Under the pieces are notes generated by a model that was not told the DNA's origin, searched no databases, and saw nothing but the letters and a program-made list of their open reading frames with translations. Shown piece by piece: positions 43,103 to 53,918 of a stretch of DNA of 64,000 nucleotides. Both the position numbers and the translations under genes were made by a program. Source of the DNA: Arthrobacter sp. SLBN-100 (lineage in GTDB: Bacteria > Actinomycetota > Actinomycetes > Actinomycetales > Micrococcaceae). Location of the stretch: assembly GCF_006715305.1 (NCBI RefSeq), contig NZ_VFMY01000001.1, forward strand, positions 496,001 through 560,000, given 5' to 3'. How positions within the stretch are numbered: position 1 is the stretch's first letter; each line of letters begins with the position of its first letter.

Positions 43103-45142
43103 GTGGCAAATCCAGCAAGTTACCGGCCCCAGACGGGTGAGATACCCATCAATCCGGGGGTGTACCGGTTCCGCGACCCCAACGGACGGGTCATCTACGT
43201 GGGCAAGGCGAAAAGCCTTCGCTCCCGGTTGAACTCGTACTTCGCCAACCCGGCCGGGCTCCTGCCCAAAACCTATGCCATGGTCCATGCGGCCAGCAGC
43301 GTGGAGTGGACAGTGGTGGGCAGCGAGCTGGAGTCGCTGCAGCTGGAATACACGTGGATCAAGGAGTTCAAGCCCCGGTTCAACGTCGTCTTCCGGGACG
43401 ACAAAACGTATCCCTACCTCGCCGTGACCATGGGCGAAAAGTATCCGCGGGTGCAGGTGATGCGCGGAGACAAGAGGAAGGGCACCCGCTACTTCGGCCC
43501 CTACACCGCCGGAGCCATCCGGGAAACCATGGATACCCTCCTCCGTGTCTTCCCGGTCCGCAGCTGCAGTGCGGGCGTATTCAAGCGGGCCGAGGCCAGC
43601 GGCAGGCCCTGCCTGCTGGGCTACATCGATAAGTGCTCCGCGCCCTGCGTGGGCCGGATCTCCCCGGACGACCACCGGGACCTGGCGGAGGATTTCTGCG
43701 CTTTTATGGGCGGCGAAGCCAAACGCTTTATCAGCAAGCTGGAAAAGCAAATGGCCGAAGCGGTGTCCGAGCTGAACTACGAGCGGGCGGCCCGACTGCG
43801 CGATGACATCACCGCGCTGCGCAAGGTCTTTGAACGGAACGCGGTGGTGCTCGCCGAAGACACCGACGCCGACGTCTTTGCCCTCCATGAGGACGAACTG
43901 GAAGCTGCCGTCCAGGTATTCCATGTCCGCGGCGGCCGGATCCGCGGCCAGCGCGGCTGGGTGGTGGAGAAGGTGGAGGATTCGACCACCCCGGACCTCG
44001 TGGAACACCTGCTTCAGCAGGTTTACGGGGACGAAGGCCAAAGCCACGGGAGGCTGCCCCGCGAAGTCCTGGTGCCGGACGCGCCCAGCAACCAGGCGGA
44101 GCTGACGCAATGGCTGAGCGGAATGCGCGGCGCCAAGGTGGACATCCGCGTGCCGCAGCGCGGGGACAAAGCCGCGCTGATGTCCACGGTCCGGGAAAAC
44201 GCCGAACACGCCCTCAAGCTCCACAAGACGCGCCGCGCCGGTGACCTCACGGTCAGGTCCCAGGCGTTGCAGGAACTTCAGGAGGCGCTGGACCTGCCGG
44301 TGCCGCTGCTGCGGATCGAATGCTTTGACGTCTCGCACGTCCAGGGCACCAACGTGGTGGCCTCCATGGTGGTGGTGGAGGACGGGCTGCCGAAGAAATC
44401 GGATTACCGCAAGTTTTCCGTCACCGGTGCCGCGGCTGCCGATGACACCGCGGCCATGCACGACGTCCTGACCCGGCGCTTCCGGCACTACCTGAAGGAC
44501 AAGTCGGCGCAGGTGGACGAATCCATCCTCAATACGAGTGGGGCCGACGCCGCAGAGGTTGGCAGGGCAGAACCCGCCCAGGCAGAGGCCGTGCCGGACA
44601 GCGCCCTGCTGGACACCACTACGCCGGCGCCCCGGGCCAGGTTCGCGTACCCGCCCAACCTGGTGGTGGTGGACGGCGGCAAACCCCAGGTCAACGCGGC
44701 GGCCCGCGCCCTCGCCGACCTCGGCATTGACGACGTATATGTGGTGGGCCTGGCCAAGCGGCTGGAGGAAGTGTGGCTGCCGGACAGCGACTTCCCGGTG
44801 ATCCTGCCGCGGACGTCGCAGGGCCTGTACCTGCTGCAGCGGATCCGCGACGAAGCCCACCGGTTTGCGATCTCGTTCCACCGGCAAAAGCGTGGAAAGG
44901 CCATGACGGTGTCCGCACTGGACGGGGTACCGGGCCTCGGCGCTTCCAAGCGGAAGGCCCTCCTGGCGCACTTCGGATCCGTAAAGGGGGTCAAGGCGGC
45001 TTCCGCGGCGGAGCTTTCCGAAGCGAAGGGGATCGGACCTGCCCTCGCCGGCGCCATCGTGAACCATTTCTCCGCCAGCGGACCGGAGGCAGTTACCGTA
45101 CCGGCCATCAACATGACCACCGGCGAAGTCATCGAATCCTAG
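43103..45142 (+). CDS. uvrC: Excinuclease ABC subunit C, 679 aa
   Basis: UvrC makes the two incisions in nucleotide excision repair. The N-terminal GIY-YIG nuclease is seen as [25 protein letters not shown], followed by the cysteine cluster near [22 protein letters not shown] in part, the UVR motif ([21 protein letters not shown]) that binds UvrB, the RNase H-like second nuclease ([13 protein letters not shown] ... [13 protein letters not shown]), and the tandem helix-hairpin-helix DNA-binding end ([20 protein letters not shown]). It is about 50-60 residues longer than usual, from an insert rich in Ala and Glu at about residues 470-515. It begins the conserved uvrC-rapZ-yvcK-whiA cluster. Confidence 0.97.
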   Translation: MANPASYRPQTGEIPINPGVYRFRDPNGRVIYVGKAKSLRSRLNSYFANPAGLLPKTYAMVHAASSVEWTVVGSELESLQLEYTWIKEFKPRFNVVFRDDKTYPYLAVTMGEKYPRVQVMRGDKRKGTRYFGPYTAGAIRETMDTLLRVFPVRSCSAGVFKRAEASGRPCLLGYIDKCSAPCVGRISPDDHRDLAEDFCAFMGGEAKRFISKLEKQMAEAVSELNYERAARLRDDITALRKVFERNAVVLAEDTDADVFALHEDELEAAVQVFHVRGGRIRGQRGWVVEKVEDSTTPDLVEHLLQQVYGDEGQSHGRLPREVLVPDAPSNQAELTQWLSGMRGAKVDIRVPQRGDKAALMSTVRENAEHALKLHKTRRAGDLTVRSQALQELQEALDLPVPLLRIECFDVSHVQGTNVVASMVVVEDGLPKKSDYRKFSVTGAAAADDTAAMHDVLTRRFRHYLKDKSAQVDESILNTSGADAAEVGRAEPAQAEAVPDSALLDTTTPAPRARFAYPPNLVVVDGGKPQVNAAARALADLGIDDVYVVGLAKRLEEVWLPDSDFPVILPRTSQGLYLLQRIRDEAHRFAISFHRQKRGKAMTVSALDGVPGLGASKRKALLAHFGSVKGVKAASAAELSEAKGIGPALAGAIVNHFSASGPEAVTVPAINMTTGEVIES

Positions 45143-45182
45143 AGACACCGCCGAAACTTAGCGGAGTTCGACGATTCTTAGC

Positions 45183-45188
45183 TAGGGT
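45183..45188 (+). promoter_or_regulatory. Candidate -10 box for rapZ
   Basis: TAGGGT lies about 62 bases before rapZ, giving a short leader with a G-rich ribosome-binding site (GGGGCGGA). No clear -35 box is seen. Confidence 0.35.
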
Positions 45189-45250
45189 TGGGGAGGGGTA
45201 CGGGCCACCGGAGCCACCCACCAGGCAATTGAAGAAACGGGGCGGACTTA

Positions 45251-46174
45251 ATGGCAGACACAACGGCGGAATCCGGAGCAGGGCAGGACGGGATGCAACC
45301 CGTCAAGCCGCTCGAAGCGGAACTGCTGGTGGTCACCGGGATGTCCGGAGCGGGGCGGAGTACAGCGGCTGACGCACTGGAGGACCACGGCTGGTACGTC
45401 GTGGAAAACCTGCCGCCGCAGATGCTGGGCACCCTCGCCGAACTCGTCTCACATGCACCGCAGTCCATCCCTCGGCTGGCGGTGGTCATCGACGTCCGCA
45501 GCAAGGGACTCTTCGCGGACATCCGCGCGGCACTCGGCGCGCTGGCCGCCAGCGGTGTTACCTTCCGCGTCCTCTTCCTCGACGCCAGCGACAACGTGCT
45601 GGTCCGGAGGTTCGAACAGGGACGCCGGCCGCATCCCCTGCAGGGCGGCGGCCGCATCCTCGACGGCATCGCCGCCGAACGGGAGCTGCTGCAGGAACTG
45701 CGCGACAGCTCCGACGTCGTCCTGGACACCTCGGGCTACAACGTCCACGGCCTCGCCACCGCCATCACTGAGCTGTTTACTGAAACCGGCCCCGTGGCCC
45801 TGCGGCTGAACGTCATGAGTTTCGGCTTCAAGTACGGCCTTCCCGTGGACTCAAACTACGTGGCAGACGTCCGGTTCATCCCCAACCCGCACTGGGTGCC
45901 CCAGCTGCGCCCGCACACCGGGCTGGACAAGGACGTCAGCGACTACGTCCTCGAAGCCGAAGGGGTCAAGAACTTCGTGGACCGCTACGTGATGGCGCTG
46001 GAACCGGTCCTGGATGGCTACCGCCGCGAGAATAAGCACTACGCCACCATCGCCGTGGGCTGCACCGGAGGCAAACACCGCTCGGTGGCCGTCGCCGTCG
46101 AACTTTCCAAGAAGCTCGCCCAGTTCCCCCGGGTCACCGTGACCACCACGCACCGGGACCTGGGCCGCGAGTAA
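45251..46174 (+). CDS. rapZ: RapZ/YvcJ-family nucleotide-binding protein, 307 aa
   Basis: The P-loop GMSGAGRST lies at residues 30-38, with the family sequence [30 protein letters not shown] and the C-terminal signature [22 protein letters not shown]. In enterobacteria RapZ binds small RNAs controlling GlmS; in Gram-positives YvcJ hydrolyses nucleotides and the target is less clear. Position between uvrC and yvcK is conserved. Its stop overlaps the start of yvcK by one base (TAATG). Confidence 0.95.
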   Translation: MADTTAESGAGQDGMQPVKPLEAELLVVTGMSGAGRSTAADALEDHGWYVVENLPPQMLGTLAELVSHAPQSIPRLAVVIDVRSKGLFADIRAALGALAASGVTFRVLFLDASDNVLVRRFEQGRRPHPLQGGGRILDGIAAERELLQELRDSSDVVLDTSGYNVHGLATAITELFTETGPVALRLNVMSFGFKYGLPVDSNYVADVRFIPNPHWVPQLRPHTGLDKDVSDYVLEAEGVKNFVDRYVMALEPVLDGYRRENKHYATIAVGCTGGKHRSVAVAVELSKKLAQFPRVTVTTTHRDLGRE

Positions 46175-47190
46175 TGTCGCTGTTCACTGGGGCCCTGCCG
46201 CTGGTTCCACCGGCCGGAACGGCCGGGAACCAGCAGGATAAAGGGCCGAACGTTGTTGCACTCGGCGGCGGCCACGGCCTGTCGGCCTCCCTCTCGGCGC
46301 TGCGCCTGCTCACCACGGAGCTGACGGCCATCGTTACGGTAGCGGACGACGGCGGATCTTCCGGCCGTCTGCGGGACGAGTACGGCGTCCTCCCGCCCGG
46401 GGACCTTCGGATGGCCCTCTCCGCCCTGTGCGACGACACGGACTGGGGCCGGACATGGCGGGATGTTATGCAGCACCGCTTCCGCCCCGGAAAGGGACCG
46501 GGCGGCTCGCTGGACGACCACGCTACCGGCAACCTGCTGATCGTCACGCTGTGGGAACTCCTCGGAGACGCCGTCGCCGGCCTCCGGTGGGCCGGGGCGC
46601 TGCTCGGCGCCCGCGGCCAGGTCCTGCCCATGGCCACGGAGCCGCTGACCATCGAAGGCGACGTCCGGGTCACCGCCCCGAACGGCACTTCCCAACTCCA
46701 GACCATCCGCGGCCAGGCACGCTGCGCCGTAGCCGGTTCACTGGAAGCGGTGCGCCTCCTGCCGGAAGCCGCGCCCGCCTGTGTCGAAGCGCTCTCGGCC
46801 ATCGAACTGGCGGACTGGGTGATCCTGGGGCCGGGCTCCTGGTATACCTCCGTGCTGCCGCACCTGCTGCTCCCCGAGATGCGGGAGGCGCTGTGTGATA
46901 CGCCGGCCAAACGCCTCCTCACCATGAACCTGGCCACGGACACTAAGGAAACTTCCGGCATGACGGCCGCCGACCATCTCCACGTCCTGCGCCGGTACGC
47001 CCCCGACTTCACCGTTGACGTTGTCCTGGCCGACCCCGCATCGGTTCCCGACCTGCCCGGGTTCGAGAAGGCCGCCGCGATGATCGGAGCCGAGGTGGTC
47101 TTGGGTAAAGTAGGGGCGTCGGGCCGCCGGCCTGTCCATGACCCCCTGCGTCTGGCCACGGCGTACCACGACATTTTCGGGAACAGTTAG
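46174..47190 (+). CDS. yvcK: YvcK/CofD-like gluconeogenesis and cell-wall factor, 338 aa
   Basis: The sequence has the CofD-like glycine motif VALGGGHGLSASLSALR followed by VTVADDGGSSGRLRDEYGVLPPGDLRMALSAL in outline and later LGPGSWYTSVLPHLLLPEM. YvcK (CuvA in mycobacteria) binds UDP-sugars and is needed for growth on gluconeogenic carbon and for cell-wall shape. It sits in the usual rapZ-yvcK-whiA operon and shares one base with rapZ, nine bases before whiA. Confidence 0.94.
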   Translation: MSLFTGALPLVPPAGTAGNQQDKGPNVVALGGGHGLSASLSALRLLTTELTAIVTVADDGGSSGRLRDEYGVLPPGDLRMALSALCDDTDWGRTWRDVMQHRFRPGKGPGGSLDDHATGNLLIVTLWELLGDAVAGLRWAGALLGARGQVLPMATEPLTIEGDVRVTAPNGTSQLQTIRGQARCAVAGSLEAVRLLPEAAPACVEALSAIELADWVILGPGSWYTSVLPHLLLPEMREALCDTPAKRLLTMNLATDTKETSGMTAADHLHVLRRYAPDFTVDVVLADPASVPDLPGFEKAAAMIGAEVVLGKVGASGRRPVHDPLRLATAYHDIFGNS

Positions 47191-47199
47191 GAAGGTGCC

Positions 47200-48180
47200 A
47201 TGGCACTGACAGCATCAGTCAAGGAAGAACTTTCCCGTCTGGATATCAAGAAGTCATCAGTCCGGAAAGCGGAAGTCTCAGCCATGCTGCGCTTCGCCGG
47301 CGGACTGCACATCATCTCCGGCCGGATCGTTATCGAAGCCGAAGTGGACCTGGCCTCCACCGCCCGCCGCCTCCGCGCGGCTATCGCCGAAGTCTACGGA
47401 CACCAGAGCGAAATTATCGTGGTGTCGGCCGGGGGACTGCGCCGCGCCAGCCGCTACGTGGTCCGTGTGGTGCGCGACGGCGAGGCGCTGGCCCGCCAGA
47501 CAGGCCTGCTCGACGGCCGCGGCCGCCCTGTTCGGGGACTGCCGTCCGCCGTCGTCAACGGCTCCGCATCCGACGCCGAAGCGGTGTGGCGCGGTGCGTT
47601 CCTGGCCCACGGCTCACTCACCGAACCCGGGCGCTCCTCCTCGCTGGAAGTTACCTGCCCCGGCCCGGAATCGGCACTGGCACTGGTCGGTGCGGCACGC
47701 CGGCTGGACATCCAGGCGAAGGCACGCGAGGTCCGGGGAGTGGACCGCGTGGTCATCCGCGACGGCGACACGATCGCAGCCCTCCTCACCCGCATGGGCG
47801 CCCACGACGCCCTCATGGTGTGGGAGGAGCGCCGGATGCGGAAGGAAGTCCGCGCCACCGCCAACCGGCTCGCCAACTTCGACGACGCCAACCTGCGCCG
47901 TTCAGCCCAGGCCGCTGTGGCCGCAGGTGCCCGTGTCGACAGGGCGCTCGAGATCCTGGGCGACGACGTCCCGGAGCACCTGAAGTACGCCGGCGAACTC
48001 CGGGTGGCGCACAAGCAGGCCAGCCTGGACGAACTGGGCCGCCTGGCTGATCCCGTGATGACCAAGGACGCCATCGCCGGAAGGATCCGCCGGCTGCTGG
48101 CCATGGCCGACAAACGTGCCGTGGACCTCGGCATCCCGGGCACCGACGCCAATGTGACGCCTGAAATGCTGGACGAGTAA
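47200..48180 (+). CDS. whiA: Sporulation/cell-division regulator WhiA, 326 aa
   Basis: The protein has the WhiA N-terminal region ([35 protein letters not shown] in outline), a LAGLIDADG-like homing-endonuclease fold without the catalytic acidic residues, and the C-terminal helix-turn-helix region ([33 protein letters not shown] in outline). WhiA activates division genes in streptomycetes; in non-sporulating actinobacteria it also has a role in division or cell-envelope control. GGAAGG precedes the ATG. Confidence 0.95.
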   Translation: MALTASVKEELSRLDIKKSSVRKAEVSAMLRFAGGLHIISGRIVIEAEVDLASTARRLRAAIAEVYGHQSEIIVVSAGGLRRASRYVVRVVRDGEALARQTGLLDGRGRPVRGLPSAVVNGSASDAEAVWRGAFLAHGSLTEPGRSSSLEVTCPGPESALALVGAARRLDIQAKAREVRGVDRVVIRDGDTIAALLTRMGAHDALMVWEERRMRKEVRATANRLANFDDANLRRSAQAAVAAGARVDRALEILGDDVPEHLKYAGELRVAHKQASLDELGRLADPVMTKDAIAGRIRRLLAMADKRAVDLGIPGTDANVTPEMLDE

Positions 48181-48279
48181 CAGGCCCATAGAATCAAAAA
48201 GATTCCGGGTGCCAGACGCCCGGATGCACAATCCGAGAGTTACCAACCGGACCAAGGGTCCACGATATTGGAGGATTTT

Positions 48280-48906
48280 GTGACCGAGTACGTACTGCCT
48301 GAACTCAGCTACGACTACGCTGCCCTGGAGCCGCACATTTCTGCGCGCATCATGGAGCTGCACCACAGCAAGCACCACGCCACGTACGTGGCCGGCGCCA
48401 ACAACGCCCTGGCGCAGCTGGCCGAAGCCCGCGAGAAGGGCGACTTCGCCAACATCAACCGGCTGTCGAAGGACCTCGCGTTCCACACCGGCGGACACGT
48501 CAACCACTCCGTGTTCTGGAACAACCTCTCCCCGGACGGGGGCGACAAGCCGGAAGGCGAGCTGGCAGCGGCCATTGATGACGCTTTCGGTTCCTTCGAC
48601 GCATTCCGTGCCCAGTTCTCCGCAGCCGCCCTCGGCCTGCAGGGTTCCGGCTGGGGCTTCCTGGCCTACGAGCCCATCGGCGGAAACCTGGTCATCGAGC
48701 AGCTCTACGACCAGCAGGGGAACACCGCGCTGGGCACCACCCCGCTGCTGATGCTGGACATGTGGGAGCACGCCTTCTACCTGGACTACGTCAACGTCAA
48801 GGCCGACTACGTCAAGGCATTCTGGAACATCGTGAACTGGGCCGACGTCGCCAAGCGCTTCGAGGCCGCACGCACCAACGCCACGGGCCTCATCACCCTC
48901 CCCTAG
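48280..48906 (+). CDS. sodA: Superoxide dismutase (Mn/Fe type), 208 aa
   Basis: The metal ligands are visible: His in [13 protein letters not shown], His in [13 protein letters not shown], and Asp and His in [13 protein letters not shown]. The enzyme converts superoxide to peroxide and oxygen in the cytosol; metal choice (Mn or Fe) cannot be read with certainty, but [14 protein letters not shown] is the usual MnSOD-like neighbourhood. I move the start from a TTG at 48268 to the GTG at 48280, five to six bases after GGAGG, so the protein begins [14 protein letters not shown] strong terminator follows. Confidence 0.93.
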   Translation: MTEYVLPELSYDYAALEPHISARIMELHHSKHHATYVAGANNALAQLAEAREKGDFANINRLSKDLAFHTGGHVNHSVFWNNLSPDGGDKPEGELAAAIDDAFGSFDAFRAQFSAAALGLQGSGWGFLAYEPIGGNLVIEQLYDQQGNTALGTTPLLMLDMWEHAFYLDYVNVKADYVKAFWNIVNWADVAKRFEAARTNATGLITLP

Positions 48907-48972
48907 TGACCAGCGCTACACGCGCCTGTAACAAACTTCACATTCGGACTTAAACCAACCGCAATGTGGACC

Positions 48973-49000
48973 GTCCGCCCCCGCACTTGCGGGGGCGGAC
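48973..49000 (+). terminator. Terminator hairpin after sodA
   Basis: A perfect 12-bp GC-rich stem (48973-48984 with 48989-49000) with a four-base loop. There is no long T-run after it. Confidence 0.65.
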
Positions 49001-49011
49001 CCAGTTAAACG

Positions 49012-50178
<1,167 letters not shown>

Positions 50179-50188
50179 GGTTAGACAC

Positions 50189-51415
50189 ATGACATCTCAC
50201 ACCCTCAACGAACTCATCGCTGAAGGTGTCCGCGGGCGGTACATTCTGGTTCGAAGTGACCTGAATGTGCCGCTCGACGGCTCTACAGTCACTGACGACG
50301 GCCGCATCAAGGCCTCCCTCCCAGTGCTGTCAAAGCTCACGGACGCCGGTGCCCGCGTGCTGGTAACAGCCCACCTCGGACGCCCTAAGGGCGCCCCTGA
50401 GGACAAATACTCCCTCCGCCCCGCGGTCGCCCGACTGGCGGAGCTGGCGGACTTCAAGGTTTCCCTGGCCGGGGACACCGTGGGCAGTTCTGCCAAGGAA
50501 GCTGCAGCCTCCCTGCAGGACGGTGAAGTGCTGGTCCTGGAGAACGTGCGCTTCGATGCCCGCGAAACCAGCAAGGACGACGCCGAGCGCGGCGCCTTCG
50601 CTGACGAGCTGGTGGCCCTGACCGGCGATAATGGAGCCTACGTGGATGACGCCTTCGGCGCCGTGCACCGCAAGCATGCCAGCGTGTACGACGTCGCCAC
50701 CCGGCTGCCGTCCTACCTGGGTGACCTCGTACACACCGAGGTGGAGGTGCTGCGCAAGCTGACTGCTGACACTCAACGCCCCTACGTGGTAGTGCTCGGC
50801 GGTTCAAAGGTCTCGGACAAGCTGGCAGTCATCAATAACCTGCTCGGCAAGGCAGACACCATCCTGGTGGGCGGCGGCATGCTGTTCACCTTCCTCGCCG
50901 CGGCCGGCCACAAGGTTGCCTCCAGCCTCCTGGAAGAAGACCAGATCCCCGTGGTCCAGGACTACCTGAAGCGCGCAGCAGACGCCGGCACCGAATTTGT
51001 GGTGCCCACGGACGTGGTGGTGGCGGAGAAGTTCGCTGCTGACGCCGCCCACGAGACCGTTGCCGCGGACGCCATCGAAGGCAGCAGCTTTGGAGCCCAG
51101 GGCATCGGCCTCGACATCGGACCCGACTCGGCAGCTGCTTTCGCCGAGCGGATCAAGGGTGCCAAGACTGTCTTCTGGAACGGCCCCATGGGTGTCTTCG
51201 AATTCGAAGCATTTTCTGCCGGCACCCGCGCCATCGCCCGGGCCCTCACGGAGGCCGGCGCGTTCACGGTAGTGGGTGGGGGCGACTCCGCCGCCGCAGT
51301 CCGCACCCTCGGGTTCGCGGATGACCAGTTCGGGCACATTTCCACCGGCGGCGGCGCCAGCCTGGAATACCTCGAAGGCAAGGAACTTCCGGGGCTCAGC
51401 GTCCTGGACCGGTAG
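50189..51415 (+). CDS. pgk: Phosphoglycerate kinase, 408 aa
   Basis: Substrate-binding residues appear in [14 protein letters not shown] and [22 protein letters not shown] in outline, and the nucleotide-binding end in [14 protein letters not shown] and [21 protein letters not shown]. It forms ATP from 1,3-bisphosphoglycerate in glycolysis. The gene starts ten bases after the gap stop. The absence of a ribosome-binding site and the -10-like TAGGGT suggest an extra leaderless transcript in addition to read-through from gap. A stem-loop follows before tpiA. Confidence 0.96.
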   Translation: MTSHTLNELIAEGVRGRYILVRSDLNVPLDGSTVTDDGRIKASLPVLSKLTDAGARVLVTAHLGRPKGAPEDKYSLRPAVARLAELADFKVSLAGDTVGSSAKEAAASLQDGEVLVLENVRFDARETSKDDAERGAFADELVALTGDNGAYVDDAFGAVHRKHASVYDVATRLPSYLGDLVHTEVEVLRKLTADTQRPYVVVLGGSKVSDKLAVINNLLGKADTILVGGGMLFTFLAAAGHKVASSLLEEDQIPVVQDYLKRAADAGTEFVVPTDVVVAEKFAADAAHETVAADAIEGSSFGAQGIGLDIGPDSAAAFAERIKGAKTVFWNGPMGVFEFEAFSAGTRAIARALTEAGAFTVVGGGDSAAAVRTLGFADDQFGHISTGGGASLEYLEGKELPGLSVLDR

Positions 51416-51452
51416 CGGCATCTTCCGGTAGCAGTACCTGCTTCAATCCTCC

Positions 51453-51486
51453 GGCCGGCAGGTTGCCACGCGGCAGCCTGCCGGCC
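51453..51486 (+). terminator. GC-rich stem-loop between pgk and tpiA
   Basis: A 15-bp stem with one G-T pair (51453-51467 with 51472-51486) and a four-base loop, followed 20 bases later by a run of Ts (near 51503-51510) just before the tpiA ribosome-binding site. It could be a partial terminator or an mRNA-stabilising site. Confidence 0.5.
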
Positions 51487-51519
51487 GCACACATATCAAG
51501 AACTTTTTTTGGAGAATAC

Positions 51520-52335
51520 GTGACATCGTCAACGAACGGCGCTTTTGACCGCAAGCCCTTCATCGCGGGCAACTGGAAAATGAACATGGACCACGTCCAA
51601 GGAATTACCCTCCTGCAAAAACTGGCATGGACCCTCTCGGACGCCAAGCACGACTACAGCCGTGTTGAGGTTGCCGTCTTCCCGCCGTTCACCGATCTCC
51701 GCGGGGTGCAGACCCTGGTCCAGGGCGACGACCTGGATGTCGCCTACGGCGGCCAGGACCTTTCCCAGTTCGACTCCGGCGCCTACACCGGTGACATCTC
51801 CGGCCAGTTCCTGAACAAGCTGGGCTGCAAGTACGTCCTGGTGGGCCACAGCGAACGGCGGACCATCCATAACGAGTCCGACGACGTCCTCAACGCCAAG
51901 GTCAAGGCTGCCTTCAAACACAACCTCGTTCCCGTGCTCTGCGTGGGCGAAGGCCTGGAGATCCGCCAGGCCGGCACGCACGTCGAGCACACCCTGGCCC
52001 AGCTCCGCGCCGGTACCGCCGGACTGACCCCGGAGCAGGCAGCGGAGCTTGTAGTAGCCTACGAACCCGTCTGGGCCATCGGCACGGGCGAAGTTGCGGG
52101 CCCGGAAGATGCCCAGGAAATGTGCGCGGCCATCCGCGCCGAGCTTGAGTCCCTGTTCGGGGCCGACACCGCCGCCAAGACCCGCCTGCTTTACGGCGGT
52201 TCGGTCAAAGCGAACAACGCCGCCGCCATCCTGAAGGAACGCGACGTCGACGGCCTCCTGGTGGGCGGCGCAAGCCTGGATCCGGCCGAGTTTGCTAATA
52301 TTGTCAGGTTCGAGAGTCACCTGGTGACGGACTAG
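51520..52335 (+). CDS. tpiA: Triosephosphate isomerase, 271 aa
   Basis: All catalytic elements are present: Lys in [12 protein letters not shown], His in [13 protein letters not shown], Glu in [12 protein letters not shown], and the phosphate loop [11 protein letters not shown]. It interconverts dihydroxyacetone phosphate and glyceraldehyde-3-phosphate. The GTG at 51520 follows GGAG by five bases; earlier in-frame starts overlap the stem-loop and carry non-family residues. Length is slightly above the usual 250 because of an eight-residue N-terminal extension. Confidence 0.96.
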   Translation: MTSSTNGAFDRKPFIAGNWKMNMDHVQGITLLQKLAWTLSDAKHDYSRVEVAVFPPFTDLRGVQTLVQGDDLDVAYGGQDLSQFDSGAYTGDISGQFLNKLGCKYVLVGHSERRTIHNESDDVLNAKVKAAFKHNLVPVLCVGEGLEIRQAGTHVEHTLAQLRAGTAGLTPEQAAELVVAYEPVWAIGTGEVAGPEDAQEMCAAIRAELESLFGADTAAKTRLLYGGSVKANNAAAILKERDVDGLLVGGASLDPAEFANIVRFESHLVTD

Positions 52336-52384
52336 TCCGTCCCGCCAGCACACTCCCGCAATTCCAACCTTCCGAAAGGCCGTC

Positions 52385-52642
52385 GTGGACGTTCTTCATG
52401 TCATTCTGCAGATCCTCCTTGGTATCACCAGCCTCCTGCTGACGCTGTTGATCCTCCTCCACAAGGGACGGGGCGGCGGACTGTCGGACATGTTCGGTGG
52501 CGGCATGAGCTCGGGACTGAGCTCCTCAGGGGTGGCAGAGCGGAACCTGAACAGGTTCACCATCATCCTCGGCGTCACCTGGGGCGTTGTGATCATCGCC
52601 CTGGGATTGATTATGCGCTTCACCGGCAGCGGCGACTCCTGA
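52385..52642 (+). CDS. secG: Preprotein translocase subunit SecG, 85 aa
   Basis: Two transmembrane helices (about residues 3-24 and 57-78) flank the conserved cytoplasmic loop LLHKGRGGGLSDMFGGGMSSGLSSSGVAERNLNRFT in outline, the SecG signature. It is an accessory subunit of the SecYEG channel. The GTG start follows a weak AAAGG site. Linkage to tpiA is typical for actinobacteria. A terminator-like hairpin follows. Confidence 0.94.
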   Translation: MDVLHVILQILLGITSLLLTLLILLHKGRGGGLSDMFGGGMSSGLSSSGVAERNLNRFTIILGVTWGVVIIALGLIMRFTGSGDS

Positions 52643-52696
52643 TCCCCGGATAAAAGGATCTGCGCGGACACTGCCGCCGCGCCGGTCCGCGAACTA

Positions 52697-52735
52697 AACT
52701 GTGGCTGTCGGTTCCCCGGCAGCCACAGTTCTGTT
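52697..52735 (+). terminator. Intrinsic terminator after secG
   Basis: An 11-bp perfect stem (52697-52707 with 52720-52730) extends inward by four more pairs to a four-base loop and is followed by CTGTTTT. TAAACT at 52695-52700, at its left edge, could also serve as a -10 box for rbpA. Confidence 0.7.
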
Positions 52736-52754
52736 TTAAGAGGCAGGTGTCCCG

Positions 52755-53147
52755 ATGATCCATCCAGCATCAGGGTTCCGGGGCACCCGGGCAGGTGCAA
52801 CGGCAGGAGCAGGAACCAGCCTCGAGGCCGGGGATCACGGGAACAGCCTTCCGCGCATCCGGATCTCGTACTGGTGCGCAAAAGGTCACGAAACCCAGCT
52901 GGTCTTCTTCAAACTTCCCGAGGACCAGATCCCGGCGGTGTGGGATTGCAGGCGCTGCGGGGTGGCCGCAGCCAGGGACGGGGCGGCGCCTGCTGAGGGG
53001 AACGTCCTTGAGGACGGCTACAAGAGCCACTTGGAATACGTTAAAGAGCGGCGCTCCAGCCAGGACGCCGAAGACCTCCTGGCTGGAGCGCTGGAAAAGC
53101 TACGCGCCCGCAGCGTCCTTCCGGACGAGTTGCCGGGGGACTCGTGA
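52755..53147 (+). CDS. rbpA: RNA polymerase-binding protein RbpA, 130 aa
   Basis: RbpA is an actinobacterial protein that binds RNA polymerase with the principal sigma factor and stabilises open promoter complexes. The zinc-site region is visible (ISYWCAKGHETQLVFF ... VWDCRRCGVAAARDG, with Cys, His and a CxxC pair), followed by YKSHLEYVKERRSSQDAEDLLAGALEKLRAR in outline, which is the sigma-interacting end. The N-terminal FRGTRAG core matches the family. It is followed on the other strand by pgl, and the last 48 bases of the two genes overlap tail to tail. Confidence 0.9.
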   Translation: MIHPASGFRGTRAGATAGAGTSLEAGDHGNSLPRIRISYWCAKGHETQLVFFKLPEDQIPAVWDCRRCGVAAARDGAAPAEGNVLEDGYKSHLEYVKERRSSQDAEDLLAGALEKLRARSVLPDELPGDS

Positions 53148-53918
53148 GGCAGCATTTTCATCGATCAGCCACAGGGTCTGTGATGTACCACGCGGACCCG
53201 CCGCCGGGACCTGTACGGGGTTGGCGCCGGCGAGGGCCAGCCCCACAGCGCCGGCCTTGTCTTCGCCAGCCACTACCATCCACACTTCGGCCGCCGTATT
53301 GATGACCGGCAGCGTCAGGGACACGCGCAGGGGAGGCGGCTTGGGCGAGTTGCGGACGCCTACCACGGTACGGACTTTCTCCCGGATGCCGGCCTGCTCG
53401 GGGAACAGTGATGCGATGTGCGCGTCCGGCCCCACGCCCAGCAGGACAACGTCCAGGCGGGGGAGTGCGGGAGGATTCTCCGGCCGGTCATCGGACATGT
53501 CGGCCGCGTGCTCGGCGACTGCCGCTTCCCGCAGCCGGCGGGCGTAGTCCTCGGCAGCCTCCTCGGGGCTGCCGAAGTGGTCCGAGGACCCGGGCTCGTG
53601 GATCCGTTCAGGGTCCACCGGGATATGCGCAAGCAATGCGTCGTACGCCTGCCTGGTGTTCCGGTCAGCATCATCGGAAGCGACGAACCGCTCATCGCCC
53701 CACCAGAAATTGACCTTGGACCAGTCCACTGCGGGGGCAGCCGGAGAGTCAGCAACAGCCTTCAGCGTGCCGATGCCCACCGTGCCGCCGGTCAGCACCA
53801 CGGTAGCTTCACCGTATATGTCCTGAACATCAACAAGCTTGGTAATCAGGCGGGCCGCGATGGCCGCCATGAGCACGGACGAATCAGGATGGATGCTTAC
53901 TCTTGGCTCAACGCTCAC
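53100..53918 (-). CDS. pgl: 6-phosphogluconolactonase, 272 aa
   Basis: This is the SOL/DevB-type lactonase of the pentose-phosphate pathway. Motifs seen are VVLTGGTVGIGTLKAV, KVNFWWGDERFVASDDADRN, and LLGVGPDAHIASLFP. It hydrolyses 6-phosphogluconolactone formed by Zwf. It overlaps opcA by 11 bases at its start and rbpA by 48 bases at its end (opposite strands), so its last 16 codons are constrained by both frames. It is the last gene of the leftward operon. Confidence 0.94.
   Translation of the reverse strand: MSVEPRVSIHPDSSVLMAAIAARLITKLVDVQDIYGEATVVLTGGTVGIGTLKAVADSPAAPAVDWSKVNFWWGDERFVASDDADRNTRQAYDALLAHIPVDPERIHEPGSSDHFGSPEEAAEDYARRLREAAVAEHAADMSDDRPENPPALPRLDVVLLGVGPDAHIASLFPEQAGIREKVRTVVGVRNSPKPPPLRVSLTLPVINTAAEVWMVVAGEDKAGAVGLALAGANPVQVPAAGPRGTSQTLWLIDENAASRVPRQLVRKDAAGA

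Noticed and set aside
42935..45148. 737-residue minus-strand frame antisense to uvrC
   Set aside because: Same reasoning: uvrC carries all family domains and the antisense product is low in motifs.
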